This document shows positions 34,401 through 42,995 of a DNA stretch of 64,000 nucleotides, piece after piece. Every line of letters starts with the position of its first letter. The stretch's first letter is position 1. The position numbers and the translations under genes are program-made. Source of the DNA: Rhizobium sp. BK376 (lineage in GTDB: Bacteria; Pseudomonadota; Alphaproteobacteria; Rhizobiales; Rhizobiaceae). Location of the stretch: assembly GCF_004341625.1 (NCBI RefSeq), contig NZ_SLZG01000012.1:1-64000 (forward strand). The letters run 5' to 3'. A model generated the notes under the pieces. The model had not been told where the DNA came from and did no database searches. It saw nothing but the letters and a program-made list of their open reading frames with translations.

Positions 34401-35173
34401 GTGTGAGACCGATCACCGAGGACGATCTGCAGGCTTTTGTCGACGGCGCGCTTGACGATGCCCGGAAGGCTGAGATCGCGACCTATATCGAGGCGCATCC
34501 CGATGTTTCGGCGCGAGTCAAAAGCTATGCCGATCAGCGCCTGAACCTTCGCGCCATATTCGATCCGATCGTAGATGAGCCGGTGCCGACCCATCTCAAT
34601 CTTGCCCATATGATTGCCGGCCGGCGATCGCGCCGGCTTCCGGCCTGGGGCATGGCGGCCGCCGCGACCGTATTGCTTGTTGCCGGCGGATCCGGGGGCT
34701 GGTTCATGCGTGGCGCTTACCAGCCCGCAGGGCAGGGCATGGGCATGCTCGCTCACGAGGCCTCCAATAGCTATAGCGTCTATGCTTCCGATCAAATGAG
34801 GCCGGTCGAATTGCGGGCAGACGACATGCCGGAACTTGTCGATTGGGCGACGCAACGCCTGGGACACAAGCCAGTGCTGCCCGATCTTTCCAAGTCGGGC
34901 TATCGGTTGATGGGCGGGCGCATCCTCTCCACTTCGGCTGGCGCTGGGCTGATGCTGATGTACGACAATGATCGTGGGACGCGCCTCGTCATGCTGACAA
35001 GGCCAATGGTTGCCGATCAGAACATGCCGATGACCGTGAATTCGGAAGGAAACATGCCCGGTTGGACCTGGGCGGCCGACGGAATGGGTTACAGCCTCGT
35101 CGGCCCGATGCCGGCCGAGACGTTGCATCCGCTCGCCGACGATATCAAGCAGCAGATGCGGACGGCGACATAA
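34397..35173 (+). CDS. Anti-sigma factor, single-pass membrane protein
   Basis: A 258-residue protein. The N-terminal 75 residues (TEDDLQAFVDGALDDARKAEIATYIEAHPDV) are a zinc-free RskA/anti-sigma domain that would hold the sigma factor. One membrane segment (GMAAAATVLLVAGGSGGWFM) follows near residue 90. The C-terminal periplasmic part carries several Met residues (GMGMLAHEA; LMLMYDN; MPMTVNSEGNM) and may sense the stress. Translational coupling with the sigma gene is seen as ATGA at 34397. With DUF305 and Met-rich partners, a periplasmic metal or redox stress is a reasonable guess. Confidence 0.88.
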   Translation: MSVRPITEDDLQAFVDGALDDARKAEIATYIEAHPDVSARVKSYADQRLNLRAIFDPIVDEPVPTHLNLAHMIAGRRSRRLPAWGMAAAATVLLVAGGSGGWFMRGAYQPAGQGMGMLAHEASNSYSVYASDQMRPVELRADDMPELVDWATQRLGHKPVLPDLSKSGYRLMGGRILSTSAGAGLMLMYDNDRGTRLVMLTRPMVADQNMPMTVNSEGNMPGWTWAADGMGYSLVGPMPAETLHPLADDIKQQMRTAT

Positions 35174-35198
35174 GAGGTCCGATCACCAACGTTTGAGT

Positions 35199-36113
35199 CT
35201 ACTGGGCTTGCTGCCTGAAGCGCCCCGGCGTCACGCCCTTGCTTGCCTTGAAGGCCTTGCCGAAGGCGGCTTCGGATTGATAGCCGACCTCGGCTGCGAT
35301 ATCGGCCGTCGTGCGCTGGCTTTGCAGCAGGAGACTGCTCGCAAGGCTCATGCGCAGATCGGTCAAGAAGGCGCCGACAGTCATGCCGGCGCATTCCTGG
35401 AACTGGCGGGCATAGGTCGCACGCGACATGGCGGCAATTCCGGCAAGCTCGCTCAGCGTCCATGGATGCGCGGGTGATGCGATCACCGATTTGATCGATC
35501 GCACCAGCCGCTGGTTTGCCAATAATGCCAACAAGCCGGGTGCTTCCAGGGGCGATGTGCCGCTGGCGCGAAGCGCCATGGTGAAAAGCGCGAGGCACAT
35601 TGCCGTCACGATCGCCAACGCTCCGGGTTGCTCGACCATGGCTTCCTGGCGAAGCAATCCGACGAGCGTCCTCAGCGTCTCTTCCGACTGCTCCTCGATC
35701 AGGGAAACATGGAAGACATCGGGCAAGGTGTCGAGCAACAGCGTCGACGAGCCCCACGCATGGTTGAAATGGCCGCATATCAGGTCGACATCCGGCTCGC
35801 CTTCGCCGTTTGTTCGCAGCGGTAGCATCCCTTCTTGCGTGACCTTAAGGGGCCGGGTCTCAGCCTTGGGATGGGTCCCGATAATCGCGTGGGCCTCTCC
35901 ACGCGGAAACAACAGGAAATCGCCGGAGCGCATCCGGACCTCGAGGCCTTTCCCCGTACGGATCAGGCAGTCTCCCCCGAGAACAAGATGAAAGGGCAGC
36001 GTGCCCTTCTCTGCCTGTTCGTGACCGATGACGAAGGCGCCCTGCAGCTGGCACCTGATGTCCAGTGCCGGCTGCAGACGCGACAGGTCGATGAGGCGGC
36101 TTAAGATATCCAT
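35199..36113 (-). CDS. AraC-family regulator with cupin sensor
   Basis: A 304-residue regulator. The N-terminal half is a cupin (AraC_binding_2 type) with VLGGDCLIRTG and GDFLLFPRGEAHAI. The C-terminal double helix-turn-helix includes WTLSELAGIAAMSRATYARQFQECAGMTVGAFLTDLRM and TADIAAEVGYQSEAAFGKAFK. It is divergent from the AhpD-like gene at 36230, with about 115 bases between, so that gene is its likely target. Confidence 0.9.
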   Translation of the reverse strand: MDILSRLIDLSRLQPALDIRCQLQGAFVIGHEQAEKGTLPFHLVLGGDCLIRTGKGLEVRMRSGDFLLFPRGEAHAIIGTHPKAETRPLKVTQEGMLPLRTNGEGEPDVDLICGHFNHAWGSSTLLLDTLPDVFHVSLIEEQSEETLRTLVGLLRQEAMVEQPGALAIVTAMCLALFTMALRASGTSPLEAPGLLALLANQRLVRSIKSVIASPAHPWTLSELAGIAAMSRATYARQFQECAGMTVGAFLTDLRMSLASSLLLQSQRTTADIAAEVGYQSEAAFGKAFKASKGVTPGRFRQQAQ

Positions 36114-36229
36114 GAGACGATCGCGCTATTATTTGAGGTTTTAGAGCATTCAAAAAATCATCGATGACGGTCATATTCCTTTTCAACTGCAGCGGCAATC
36201 ACGCCGCGCCGGTAGCAAAGGAGAAAGTC

Positions 36230-36568
36230 ATGTTGAACTGGAAGGAATACCGAACACAGCTTTTCGGTCGTATCGGCGAGATCGCTAAGGTCGCACCTGA
36301 CACCGTCAAGGGCTACCAGGCGCTGTCGTCGGCCGGGCAGAAGACGAACCATCTGGACGCGAAGCAGCGTGAGCTGATCGCGCTCGGTGTCGCCGTGTCG
36401 CTGCGTTGTGACGGTTGTATCGTTGTTCACACGACCGAAGCCCTGAAGAACGGCGCGACGCGGGAAGAGATTGCCGAAGCACTGGGCGTTGCGATTTCGG
36501 TGAATGCTGGTGCTGCGCTTGTCTATTCCGCCCGTGTTTTCGATGCAGCCGATCAGATTTCGCAGTAA
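36230..36568 (+). CDS. AhpD-like carboxymuconolactone decarboxylase family protein
   Basis: A 112-residue CMD/AhpD-type protein. The redox pair sits in SLRCDGCIVVH, the CxxC-xxxH motif of AhpD-type peroxidase reductants. Family members reduce peroxides or act as thiol oxidoreductases; the CxxC-H set makes this more likely than a true decarboxylase. AAGGAG lies 7 bases before ATG 36230. It is transcribed away from the AraC gene. Confidence 0.9.
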   Translation: MLNWKEYRTQLFGRIGEIAKVAPDTVKGYQALSSAGQKTNHLDAKQRELIALGVAVSLRCDGCIVVHTTEALKNGATREEIAEALGVAISVNAGAALVYSARVFDAADQISQ

Positions 36569-36798
36569 CCGGGATTGGACGCTGTCATAAAATTTCTCTT
36601 CGCAACGTCCGAAGACCTTCAGAATCGTGTCCGACAAGCTGGCCGGGCACAAGACCGCGCCTATATGCATTTGGGGTTCACCCAAGGATTCGGCAGGAAC
36701 AGCAAGTTCCTCCAAGCTTCATCCTCGGGACATCGTTTTGTGATTTTGAACGTTTTGGAAACGGCCGCATCAGCGGTCCTTGATAAGGATGGATGGAC

Positions 36799-37305
36799 AT
36801 GAGCAAAGACAATTCGCCCGCCCCGGATTTGGCCACGCCGACGGATTTGCGCCGCAACGACCGGTCGAAAGTGGCCGATGCCCTCAACGCCGTTCTCGCG
36901 GACAGCTTTGCCCTTTACCTCAAGACCAAGAATTTTCACTGGCATATCTCCGGACCGCATTTCCGTGACTATCATCTGATGCTGGACGACCAGGGCGCCG
37001 AAATCCTTGGCACGACGGACGATATCGCAGAACGCGTCCGCAAGATCGGCAGCACCACGCTGCGCTCGATCAAAGATATTTCCCGCCGCCAGAGCATTCG
37101 CGACAATGACGCGGAGTTTGTCGCGCCGGAAGCGATGCTCGCGGAATTGCGCGAGGACAATCTGCATCTCGTCGAAGGATTTCGTAAGGTCAAGGAACTG
37201 GCCGACGAAGCCAAGGACAATGCGACCAGCGGGATCGTCGATACCTGGACCGATCTTGCGGAGCGTCGGGCATGGTTCCTCTTCGAGGCAACACGCAAGT
37301 CCTGA
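36799..37305 (+). CDS. dps: Dps-family ferritin-like DNA-protection protein
   Basis: A 168-residue Dps. KNFHWHISGPHFRDYHLMLDDQ gives the ferroxidase-site His and Asp residues, and IGSTTLRSI and WTDLAERRAWFLFEA the later helices. Dps forms a dodecamer that stores iron, using peroxide as oxidant, and shields DNA. The start is ATG 36799, because AAGGA is 9 bases upstream; the ATG at 36793 would be too close. The 230 bases upstream hold no gene; GGAAC-AGCAA-GTTCC (near 36690) is a short dyad there. Confidence 0.93.
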   Translation: MSKDNSPAPDLATPTDLRRNDRSKVADALNAVLADSFALYLKTKNFHWHISGPHFRDYHLMLDDQGAEILGTTDDIAERVRKIGSTTLRSIKDISRRQSIRDNDAEFVAPEAMLAELREDNLHLVEGFRKVKELADEAKDNATSGIVDTWTDLAERRAWFLFEATRKS

Positions 37306-37368
37306 ACCGGCCTTTGAGACCAACGCCGGCATCCGCGATTTGATGCCGGCCATCAAGGGGGCTCGCGG

Positions 37369-38745
37369 ATGAGCAGCAAATTCGATGCGATCGTTATAGG
37401 TGCAGGGCAGTCAGGTCCTTTCCTGGCTGCCCGTCTTGCCGCTGCCGGCAAGACGGTTGCGCTCGTCGAACGAAAATTCCTTGGCGGAACCTGCGTCAAC
37501 GTCGGCTGCATGCCGACGAAGACCATGGTTGCCAGCGCTTATGCCGCCCATCTCGCCCGGCGCGCCTCGGACTACGGCGTGACGATCGGCGGCGATATCG
37601 GCATCGACATGAAGAAGGTCAAGGCGCGCAAGGACAAGGTTACCCTCGATGCCCGCCACGGTCTTGAAAGTTGGTTCGAGGGAATGAAGAACTGCACGGT
37701 CATATTTGGCCACGCATCCTTTGCTTCCCCTCACGAAATCGAGGTCGACGGGCAGAGGCTGACGGCGGATCAGATCTTTCTGAATGTCGGCGGCCGCGCC
37801 ACTATCCCTGACATGCCCGGGATCGAGGATGTTCCCTATCTCACGAACAGCTCGATCCTCGCTCTCGATACCATTCCCGAACATCTCGTCGTTATCGGCG
37901 GCAGCTATATCGGCCTGGAATTCGGGCAGATGTTCCGTCGCTTCGGCGCGAAGGTGACTGTCGTCGAACGAAACGCCCGGCTTATCTCGAAAGAGGATAG
38001 TGACGTCTCCGAGGCGGTGCACGACATCCTGCGGCGTGAGGATATCGATATTCACGTCGGTGCCGGTTGCATCGGCTTCGAACGGCGTGGCAAGGACATT
38101 GCCGTGCTGATCGGCGGTGAGGGCAACGCCTCGGTCGTCGGTTCGCATGTGCTTCTCGCGGTGGGCCGGCGGCCCAATACCGACGATCTCGGTCTGGACA
38201 AGGCGGGCGTCGAGACCGATGAGCGCGGATACATCAAGGTCGACGACAAATTGCAGACGAATGTGCCCGGAATCTGGGCGCTCGGCGACTGCAACGGCAG
38301 AGGCGCGTTCACCCACACCTCCTACAATGATTTCGAAATTGCCGCCGCCAATCTGATCGATGGCGGCGATAGGCGCATCAGCGACCGTCATCCGGCCTAT
38401 GCGCTCTATATCGACCCGCCGCTCGGCCGGGTGGGCATGACGGAAGCGGAGGTGCGGCGATCCGGGCGAAAGGCGCTCATCGGCACCCGACCGATGACCA
38501 AGGTCGGCCGGGCGGTAGAGAAGGGCGAAACGCTGGGCTTCATGAAGATCCTGGCAGATGCAGAAACAGGCGAAATCCTTGGCGCTTCCCTATTGGGAAC
38601 CGGTGGTGACGAGGCCGTCCATGCGCTCATCGACGCCATCTATGCGAAGGCGACGACAGAGACGCTGAAGCGCGCTGTCCATATCCATCCGACCGTCTCG
38701 GAACTCATTCCGACTGTCATCGAAGGCATGCAGCCGCTCACCTGA
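37369..38745 (+). CDS. FAD pyridine nucleotide-disulfide oxidoreductase (MerA/Lpd-like)
   Basis: A 458-residue class I flavin disulfide reductase. FAD site DAIVIGAGQSGPFLAARLA, redox disulfide GGTCVNVGCMPTK, NAD(P) site VVIGGSYIGLEFGQMFRRFGAKVTVVER, second FAD site GIWALGDCNGRGAFTH, and the C-terminal HIHPTVSELIP with the catalytic His-Glu. It resembles mercuric reductase-like proteins without the N-terminal metal domain. GGGGG precedes the ATG. It follows dps by 63 bases and may be co-expressed with it. The true disulfide or metal substrate is not known. Confidence 0.9.
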   Translation: MSSKFDAIVIGAGQSGPFLAARLAAAGKTVALVERKFLGGTCVNVGCMPTKTMVASAYAAHLARRASDYGVTIGGDIGIDMKKVKARKDKVTLDARHGLESWFEGMKNCTVIFGHASFASPHEIEVDGQRLTADQIFLNVGGRATIPDMPGIEDVPYLTNSSILALDTIPEHLVVIGGSYIGLEFGQMFRRFGAKVTVVERNARLISKEDSDVSEAVHDILRREDIDIHVGAGCIGFERRGKDIAVLIGGEGNASVVGSHVLLAVGRRPNTDDLGLDKAGVETDERGYIKVDDKLQTNVPGIWALGDCNGRGAFTHTSYNDFEIAAANLIDGGDRRISDRHPAYALYIDPPLGRVGMTEAEVRRSGRKALIGTRPMTKVGRAVEKGETLGFMKILADAETGEILGASLLGTGGDEAVHALIDAIYAKATTETLKRAVHIHPTVSELIPTVIEGMQPLT

Positions 38746-38843
38746 TCCGCTCGATCAATATCTGTTGAATTCTCTCACTATGGTGGTTGCGCTTACTATC
38801 GCGCAATCATGGTCCCGGACCGGGGCCGATGGAGGATGTGCCT

Positions 38844-40379
38844 GTGTTTCTTCGTAGCTTCGCCAAGGCCTTGACGATCGTTCTTTCTGTTGTCGCCGTC
38901 TCAGCGCCGGCAATCGCCCAGCAATCGGGCCAGGGGAGGGGTGGAGGAGCAGCAGGCAATAGCGGCGTTCTGTCCTTGCTGCCGCCGGACGCTGTCAGCG
39001 ATCATGTGCTCAACATCGGCGACAAGACCATTCCCTACACGGCGACCGCCGGTACGCTTGACCTCTACGGGCAGGACGGGGAAAAGACGGCGGCCATCTT
39101 CTATACCGCCTATGTCGCGAAGAACCGCAGTCCCGACAGGCCGGTGACCTTCGTCTTCAATGGTGGCCCCGGAGCGGCCTCCGCCTTCCTCAATCTCGGC
39201 CTCGTCGGCCCGCGCGTGCTCGATTTTGGGCCGAGCGGACGGGATGGCGCGCAGGCCAAGCTGGTCGACAACCCGAATAGCTGGCTGCAATTCACGGATC
39301 TCGTCCTGATCGATCCGATCGGTACCGGCTGGAGCCGCACGATCAAGCCGGATGATGCTTCCAATTTCTATAGCGTGCGCGCCGACGCCGACAGTCTTGC
39401 CAAGGCCATCGCGCTCTATGTCGCCAACAATGGACGAGCTTCGTCGCCGAAATATATCCTCGGCGAAAGCTATGGCGGCCTCCGTTCGGCGAAGGTCGCG
39501 TCGTCCTTGCGCGAACAGCAAGGCATCCTTGTTTCCGGCATCGTCATGCTGTCGCCGCTGATCGAGGGATCGCTGGTCTTTGGTGGTGACCGGTTCGCGC
39601 TTGGCGCGGCGCTGCAGCTGCCGTCGCTGGCGGCGGCCGATCTCGAACGCCGCAATGTCTTCAGCGAAGAGGCCATCCAGGATGCGGAGAAATTCGCGCT
39701 CGGCGACTATCTGACGACGCTTGCCGGCGCCCCGCCGACGGGTGATGCAGCGGAAGCCTTCTACGGCAGGGTGTCGGAGCTGACGGGCATTCCGGTCGAC
39801 GTTGTCGGAAAGGCCCGGGGTTTTATCGGCAATGCCTATGTCAAGAACTCGGTCGACGGCGGCAGCAAGGTCGTCAGCCCCTATGATGCCTCTTTCATCG
39901 CGCCGGACCCCTATCCGGAAAGTGCTTCCGATCGGGGTGACGATCCGATCCTTGATGGTTTCGTGCGGGCCTATGGCGGGGCCTTTGCGAGCTATGCGCA
40001 TGATGAACTCGTCTTCAAGACCGCAATGACCTACACGCTGCTTTCCGGCGATGTGAATGGACACTGGAACTGGGGAGGCCGTGGCGGGGGCGGTCGCTCG
40101 GAGGCGAGCGGGACCGACGATATCAGGCAGCAGCTTGCGCTGGTTCCGTCGTTCCGGCTGCTGGTGGCGCAAGGCTACAGCGATCTGGTCATCCCTTTTG
40201 GGATCAATCGATACGTGCTCGATCACCTGCCGCCGGAGGCTGCCGGTCGTGTCGAGCTGAAGCTTTATCGCGGCGGCCACATGTTCTACACGCGGCCGAG
40301 TTCGCGCGCCGCATTTTCGGATGATGTGAAGGCTTTCTACACTTCGAATGCCGCATCTCCTCCGCCTCAATCGGAGTGA
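38844..40379 (+). CDS. Exported S10-family serine carboxypeptidase-like protein
   Basis: A protein of about 511 residues of the peptidase S10 family. A signal peptide (FAKALTIVLSVVAVSAPAIAQQ) is followed by TFVFNGGPGAASAF (oxyanion region), KYILGESYGGLRSAKVA with the nucleophile Ser, QGYSDLVIPFGIN with Asp and YRGGHMFY with His, a complete triad. These exported proteins are common in alphaproteobacteria; peptide trimming is assumed. I place the start at GTG 38844, since GGAGGA (38831-38836) is 7 bases upstream; ATG 38829 overlaps that site. An inverted repeat, TTGCGC with GCGCAA, lies at 38787-38806. Confidence 0.85.
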   Translation: MFLRSFAKALTIVLSVVAVSAPAIAQQSGQGRGGGAAGNSGVLSLLPPDAVSDHVLNIGDKTIPYTATAGTLDLYGQDGEKTAAIFYTAYVAKNRSPDRPVTFVFNGGPGAASAFLNLGLVGPRVLDFGPSGRDGAQAKLVDNPNSWLQFTDLVLIDPIGTGWSRTIKPDDASNFYSVRADADSLAKAIALYVANNGRASSPKYILGESYGGLRSAKVASSLREQQGILVSGIVMLSPLIEGSLVFGGDRFALGAALQLPSLAAADLERRNVFSEEAIQDAEKFALGDYLTTLAGAPPTGDAAEAFYGRVSELTGIPVDVVGKARGFIGNAYVKNSVDGGSKVVSPYDASFIAPDPYPESASDRGDDPILDGFVRAYGGAFASYAHDELVFKTAMTYTLLSGDVNGHWNWGGRGGGGRSEASGTDDIRQQLALVPSFRLLVAQGYSDLVIPFGINRYVLDHLPPEAAGRVELKLYRGGHMFYTRPSSRAAFSDDVKAFYTSNAASPPPQSE

Positions 40380-40391
40380 GCGCCGCTCCAA

Positions 40392-41990
40392 TCAATCGTG
40401 CTGAAGCTGGAAGAGGTGGCGGATGCGCGAGGTAAGCGAACCGGGGTGGGCTCCATTGGTCAGTATGTCGCTATCGGCAAAGAGATGCCGCTCGGCGTCG
40501 ATGCGACGAGACATGATCAATCCCAGTTCTTCGGCAATCGAAGGCCGGTCGCGAATGAGCGGTGCCAGGCAGGCTTCGCTGATCTCGTAGATGACGACGA
40601 AGGTCAGTGCTCGCAAGGTGCCGACCTCGCCCGCGCCCATCAGAACGCCGCCTTCGCCGAAATAGTCGCCTGGGGCGAGACGTCCCAGCTCGATCTGGCG
40701 GACACCTTCGCGGCGGCTGACGATGACCACGCCTGTGCGCACGATCATCAAGGATTTCAGCCGATCCTCCTGCTCCGCAATGACGCTGTCCTTATGGAAG
40801 GTCCGACGCGTCATGTTGTTTGCCAGCGTTTCCTTTTCGTCTTCTGTGAGTGACGAAAAGAGCGGGACGTTGCTAAGCAGCCGCCATGGCGTGCCCGGGT
40901 GTTGTGCCACGCTCCCATCTGCTTGTTGTTCCTGAGTTATTGCGCTGACCGAGCCGACGGGGTCGGCGAGTCTGAGGCTGGATGATTTCGTGTGGCGATA
41001 AATGAGATCGTATATCTCGTTCTTCGCCGCCGTGGTCATGGAAATGTCCTTGATGCGGCATGAAAGGGTCAGATGGATCGCCTGCCCGTCGATCGAGTCG
41101 ATCATGACCGTCGGCTCGGGAAATTTGAGAATGGAGTTGCTGCTCAAAAGCACATTGCGCATCAAATCGGTGATGACGCGAGGGACCACGGTTGGCACGA
41201 TCCTCACGCTGATCATCAGCCCGTGACTCTCATCGGGACTGCTAAGATTTGTCAGCCTTGCCTTGGCCAGTGCGCTATTGGGGATGACCACGAGATCGTT
41301 CGTGCCGTTCAAAAGATGCGTCGAGCGCCAGTTGGTCTCCACGATCCGGCCCTGGATATCATCATCGAGCACGACCCAGTCGCCGACGGTATAGGGGCGG
41401 TTAAGATTGAGGGCGATACCTGAGAAGACGTCGTTCAGAGTGCTCTGCAGCGCCAGACCGAGGATGATGGCGAAGACACCTGATGTTGCGATCAGCGTTC
41501 CGATTGGTACGCTGAAGACGTTCGAGACGATCGACAGAGTGGCGCCGAGATAGATAATTCCGACGACCAGATCCTGGACAAGGCGGCCTTCGCGCGGTTT
41601 GCGTTCCAAGATGAGGAAAATGCGCACGAAGGCGACGAGAACCCAGGCCCCGTTGACCCACCACACTATCTTGGCGAAGCCGACGAAAATCTTGCGCGCT
41701 ATATCCGCCTCGACCGGGCTTGGCTCGTAGGGAATGATGCCGTTGTAAAGCAGGAGCACAGAGAGCGCGATGAAAAAGGCCGTCTGCCCGATGAGTCGCC
41801 CGGCCTGACGGCGGCGAAGCATGAGGCGGCTGATCAGCGTCCCCGCGACGATCAGCACGCAGAACTGAGCAATAGGATCTGCAAAGATCTTTAGCAATGA
41901 AGACGGCAACGTCGGTCGTTTCCTGTAGCTGACATGGGCGATCCCCGTCGAACGGCGGGTACACTGACATGAAGTCGACCTCAATTCCAT
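40392..41990 (-). CDS. MscS-type channel with cyclic nucleotide-binding domain
   Basis: A membrane protein of about 532 residues. Three to four hydrophobic segments (FCVLIVAGTLISRLML; AFFIALSVLLLY; VNGAWVLVAFVRIFLIL; LVVGIIYLGATL) lead into the MscS pore and beta domain (GLALQSTLNDVFSGIALNLNRPYTVGDWVVL; GRIVETNWRSTHL). The C-terminal 150 residues are a cyclic nucleotide-binding fold (VPLFSSLTEDEKETLANNM; GDYFGEGGVLMGAGEVGTLRAL). The nucleotide-gated MscS layout occurs in rhizobia. The start is unclear; I give ATG 41990, but the first 30 residues are unlike the family and TTG starts further in are possible. Confidence 0.85.
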   Translation of the reverse strand: MELRSTSCQCTRRSTGIAHVSYRKRPTLPSSLLKIFADPIAQFCVLIVAGTLISRLMLRRRQAGRLIGQTAFFIALSVLLLYNGIIPYEPSPVEADIARKIFVGFAKIVWWVNGAWVLVAFVRIFLILERKPREGRLVQDLVVGIIYLGATLSIVSNVFSVPIGTLIATSGVFAIILGLALQSTLNDVFSGIALNLNRPYTVGDWVVLDDDIQGRIVETNWRSTHLLNGTNDLVVIPNSALAKARLTNLSSPDESHGLMISVRIVPTVVPRVITDLMRNVLLSSNSILKFPEPTVMIDSIDGQAIHLTLSCRIKDISMTTAAKNEIYDLIYRHTKSSSLRLADPVGSVSAITQEQQADGSVAQHPGTPWRLLSNVPLFSSLTEDEKETLANNMTRRTFHKDSVIAEQEDRLKSLMIVRTGVVIVSRREGVRQIELGRLAPGDYFGEGGVLMGAGEVGTLRALTFVVIYEISEACLAPLIRDRPSIAEELGLIMSRRIDAERHLFADSDILTNGAHPGSLTSRIRHLFQLQHD

Positions 41991-42150
41991 CCCCGGCAAG
42001 GAGCTCGGAAGCGTGAAGCCGCCGCGCTAAAATACTGCGCACCGGGAACGAATGTCTCCTATCCGCTCGGATAGTTGTCCGAGACAAGAGGATGCCTCTT
42101 CAAAACCCATCTCGAGGGAAGCTTAGCCGAGTAATCGTTGGGGTAGGCCG

Positions 42151-42516
42151 TCAAGATCTGTGGTCGGTTGCCTGCAGATAATCTGCGAGGACGATGGCGT
42201 GGTTTCTGGCGGTATCATGGGTGGAGTAAAGCAGCGTTACCGGTCCTGCCGTCACGATTTCCCGCAACTGGTGAACGACATCAGGATTGGCGTCCAGCTC
42301 TGCTTTATAGCGCTGACGAAATTCCTTCTCGCGCTCTGGAAGGTGTCCGTACCATTTGCGCAACTCAGTGCTTGGCGCGATCTCCTTTAGCCACAGGCTC
42401 AGCGCCGCCTTGTCCTTGCTCACCCCGCGCGGCCATAGCCGATCGACCAGGATGCGCTGTCCGTCGGACGGGTCAACCGGATCGTAGATACGTTTGATCC
42501 AGATGTGACTTTTCAT
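42151..42516 (-). CDS. DUF488 family protein
   Basis: A 121-residue protein with the full DUF488 pattern: WIKRIYDPVDPSDGQRILVDRLWPRGVSKDKA near the N-terminus and LREIVTAGPVTLLYSTHDTARNHAIVLADYL at the end. Function is unknown; the fold is small and cytosolic. It lies 39 bases downstream of a small stress-type gene on the same strand, so the two may form a unit. Confidence 0.88.
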   Translation of the reverse strand: MKSHIWIKRIYDPVDPSDGQRILVDRLWPRGVSKDKAALSLWLKEIAPSTELRKWYGHLPEREKEFRQRYKAELDANPDVVHQLREIVTAGPVTLLYSTHDTARNHAIVLADYLQATDHRS

Positions 42517-42555
42517 CCCGACCTCATCATCCGCTCCGTTGGCCAGACTAAACCG

Positions 42556-42738
42556 TCAGCTCTTCTTCTTGTCTTTCGATGACGTGAAATGCATGGAGGA
42601 CATGGGGTCGCTTGCCGGAAAGGTCTCTTCAAGCGCCTCCTCCAGAAGGTCGTCCTGTTCCTTCTTCGGCTTTTCGGACGCTGTCTTGCCGGCTTTGTGT
42701 TCTGATTTTTCCATCGACCTGGAATCCTTTGTCGCCAT
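42556..42738 (-). CDS. Small charged protein, probable stress-related
   Basis: A 60-residue, highly charged protein: many Lys, Glu and Ser, then DDLLEEALEETFPASDP, a motif found in short rhizobial proteins of unknown role that often accompany stress genes. AGGAG lies 8 bases before ATG 42738 and fixes the start; a longer frame upstream is not supported. No signal or membrane segment. Function is not known. Confidence 0.7.
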   Translation of the reverse strand: MATKDSRSMEKSEHKAGKTASEKPKKEQDDLLEEALEETFPASDPMSSMHFTSSKDKKKS

Positions 42739-42995
42739 CGTGGCGCTCCTCTTACCTTGGCTTGTAAGTGATGCTTCGATCACGCGATTGGTGGCATGGT
42801 CGCGCAATTGTCCCCCGATGTCGAGTGTCGAAGGTGGATTTCGGGGCATCCATGCCGTATCGCAAATACCCGGCAGCCGAGCTTGATTTTTTAGATGATG
42901 ACTATCATCTTTATTATCTCATATCTGTCATCTCGGCTTGCTATCTCGTTTTGAAGGGTGCATTGCTCGCCCCTTGCTACAATCAGGGAATATCC

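Noticed and set aside
36690..36704. GGAAC element upstream of dps as a general-stress (EcfG) promoter
   Set aside because: No CGTT at the required 16-17 base distance; it is only a short dyad GGAAC-AGCAA-GTTCC.
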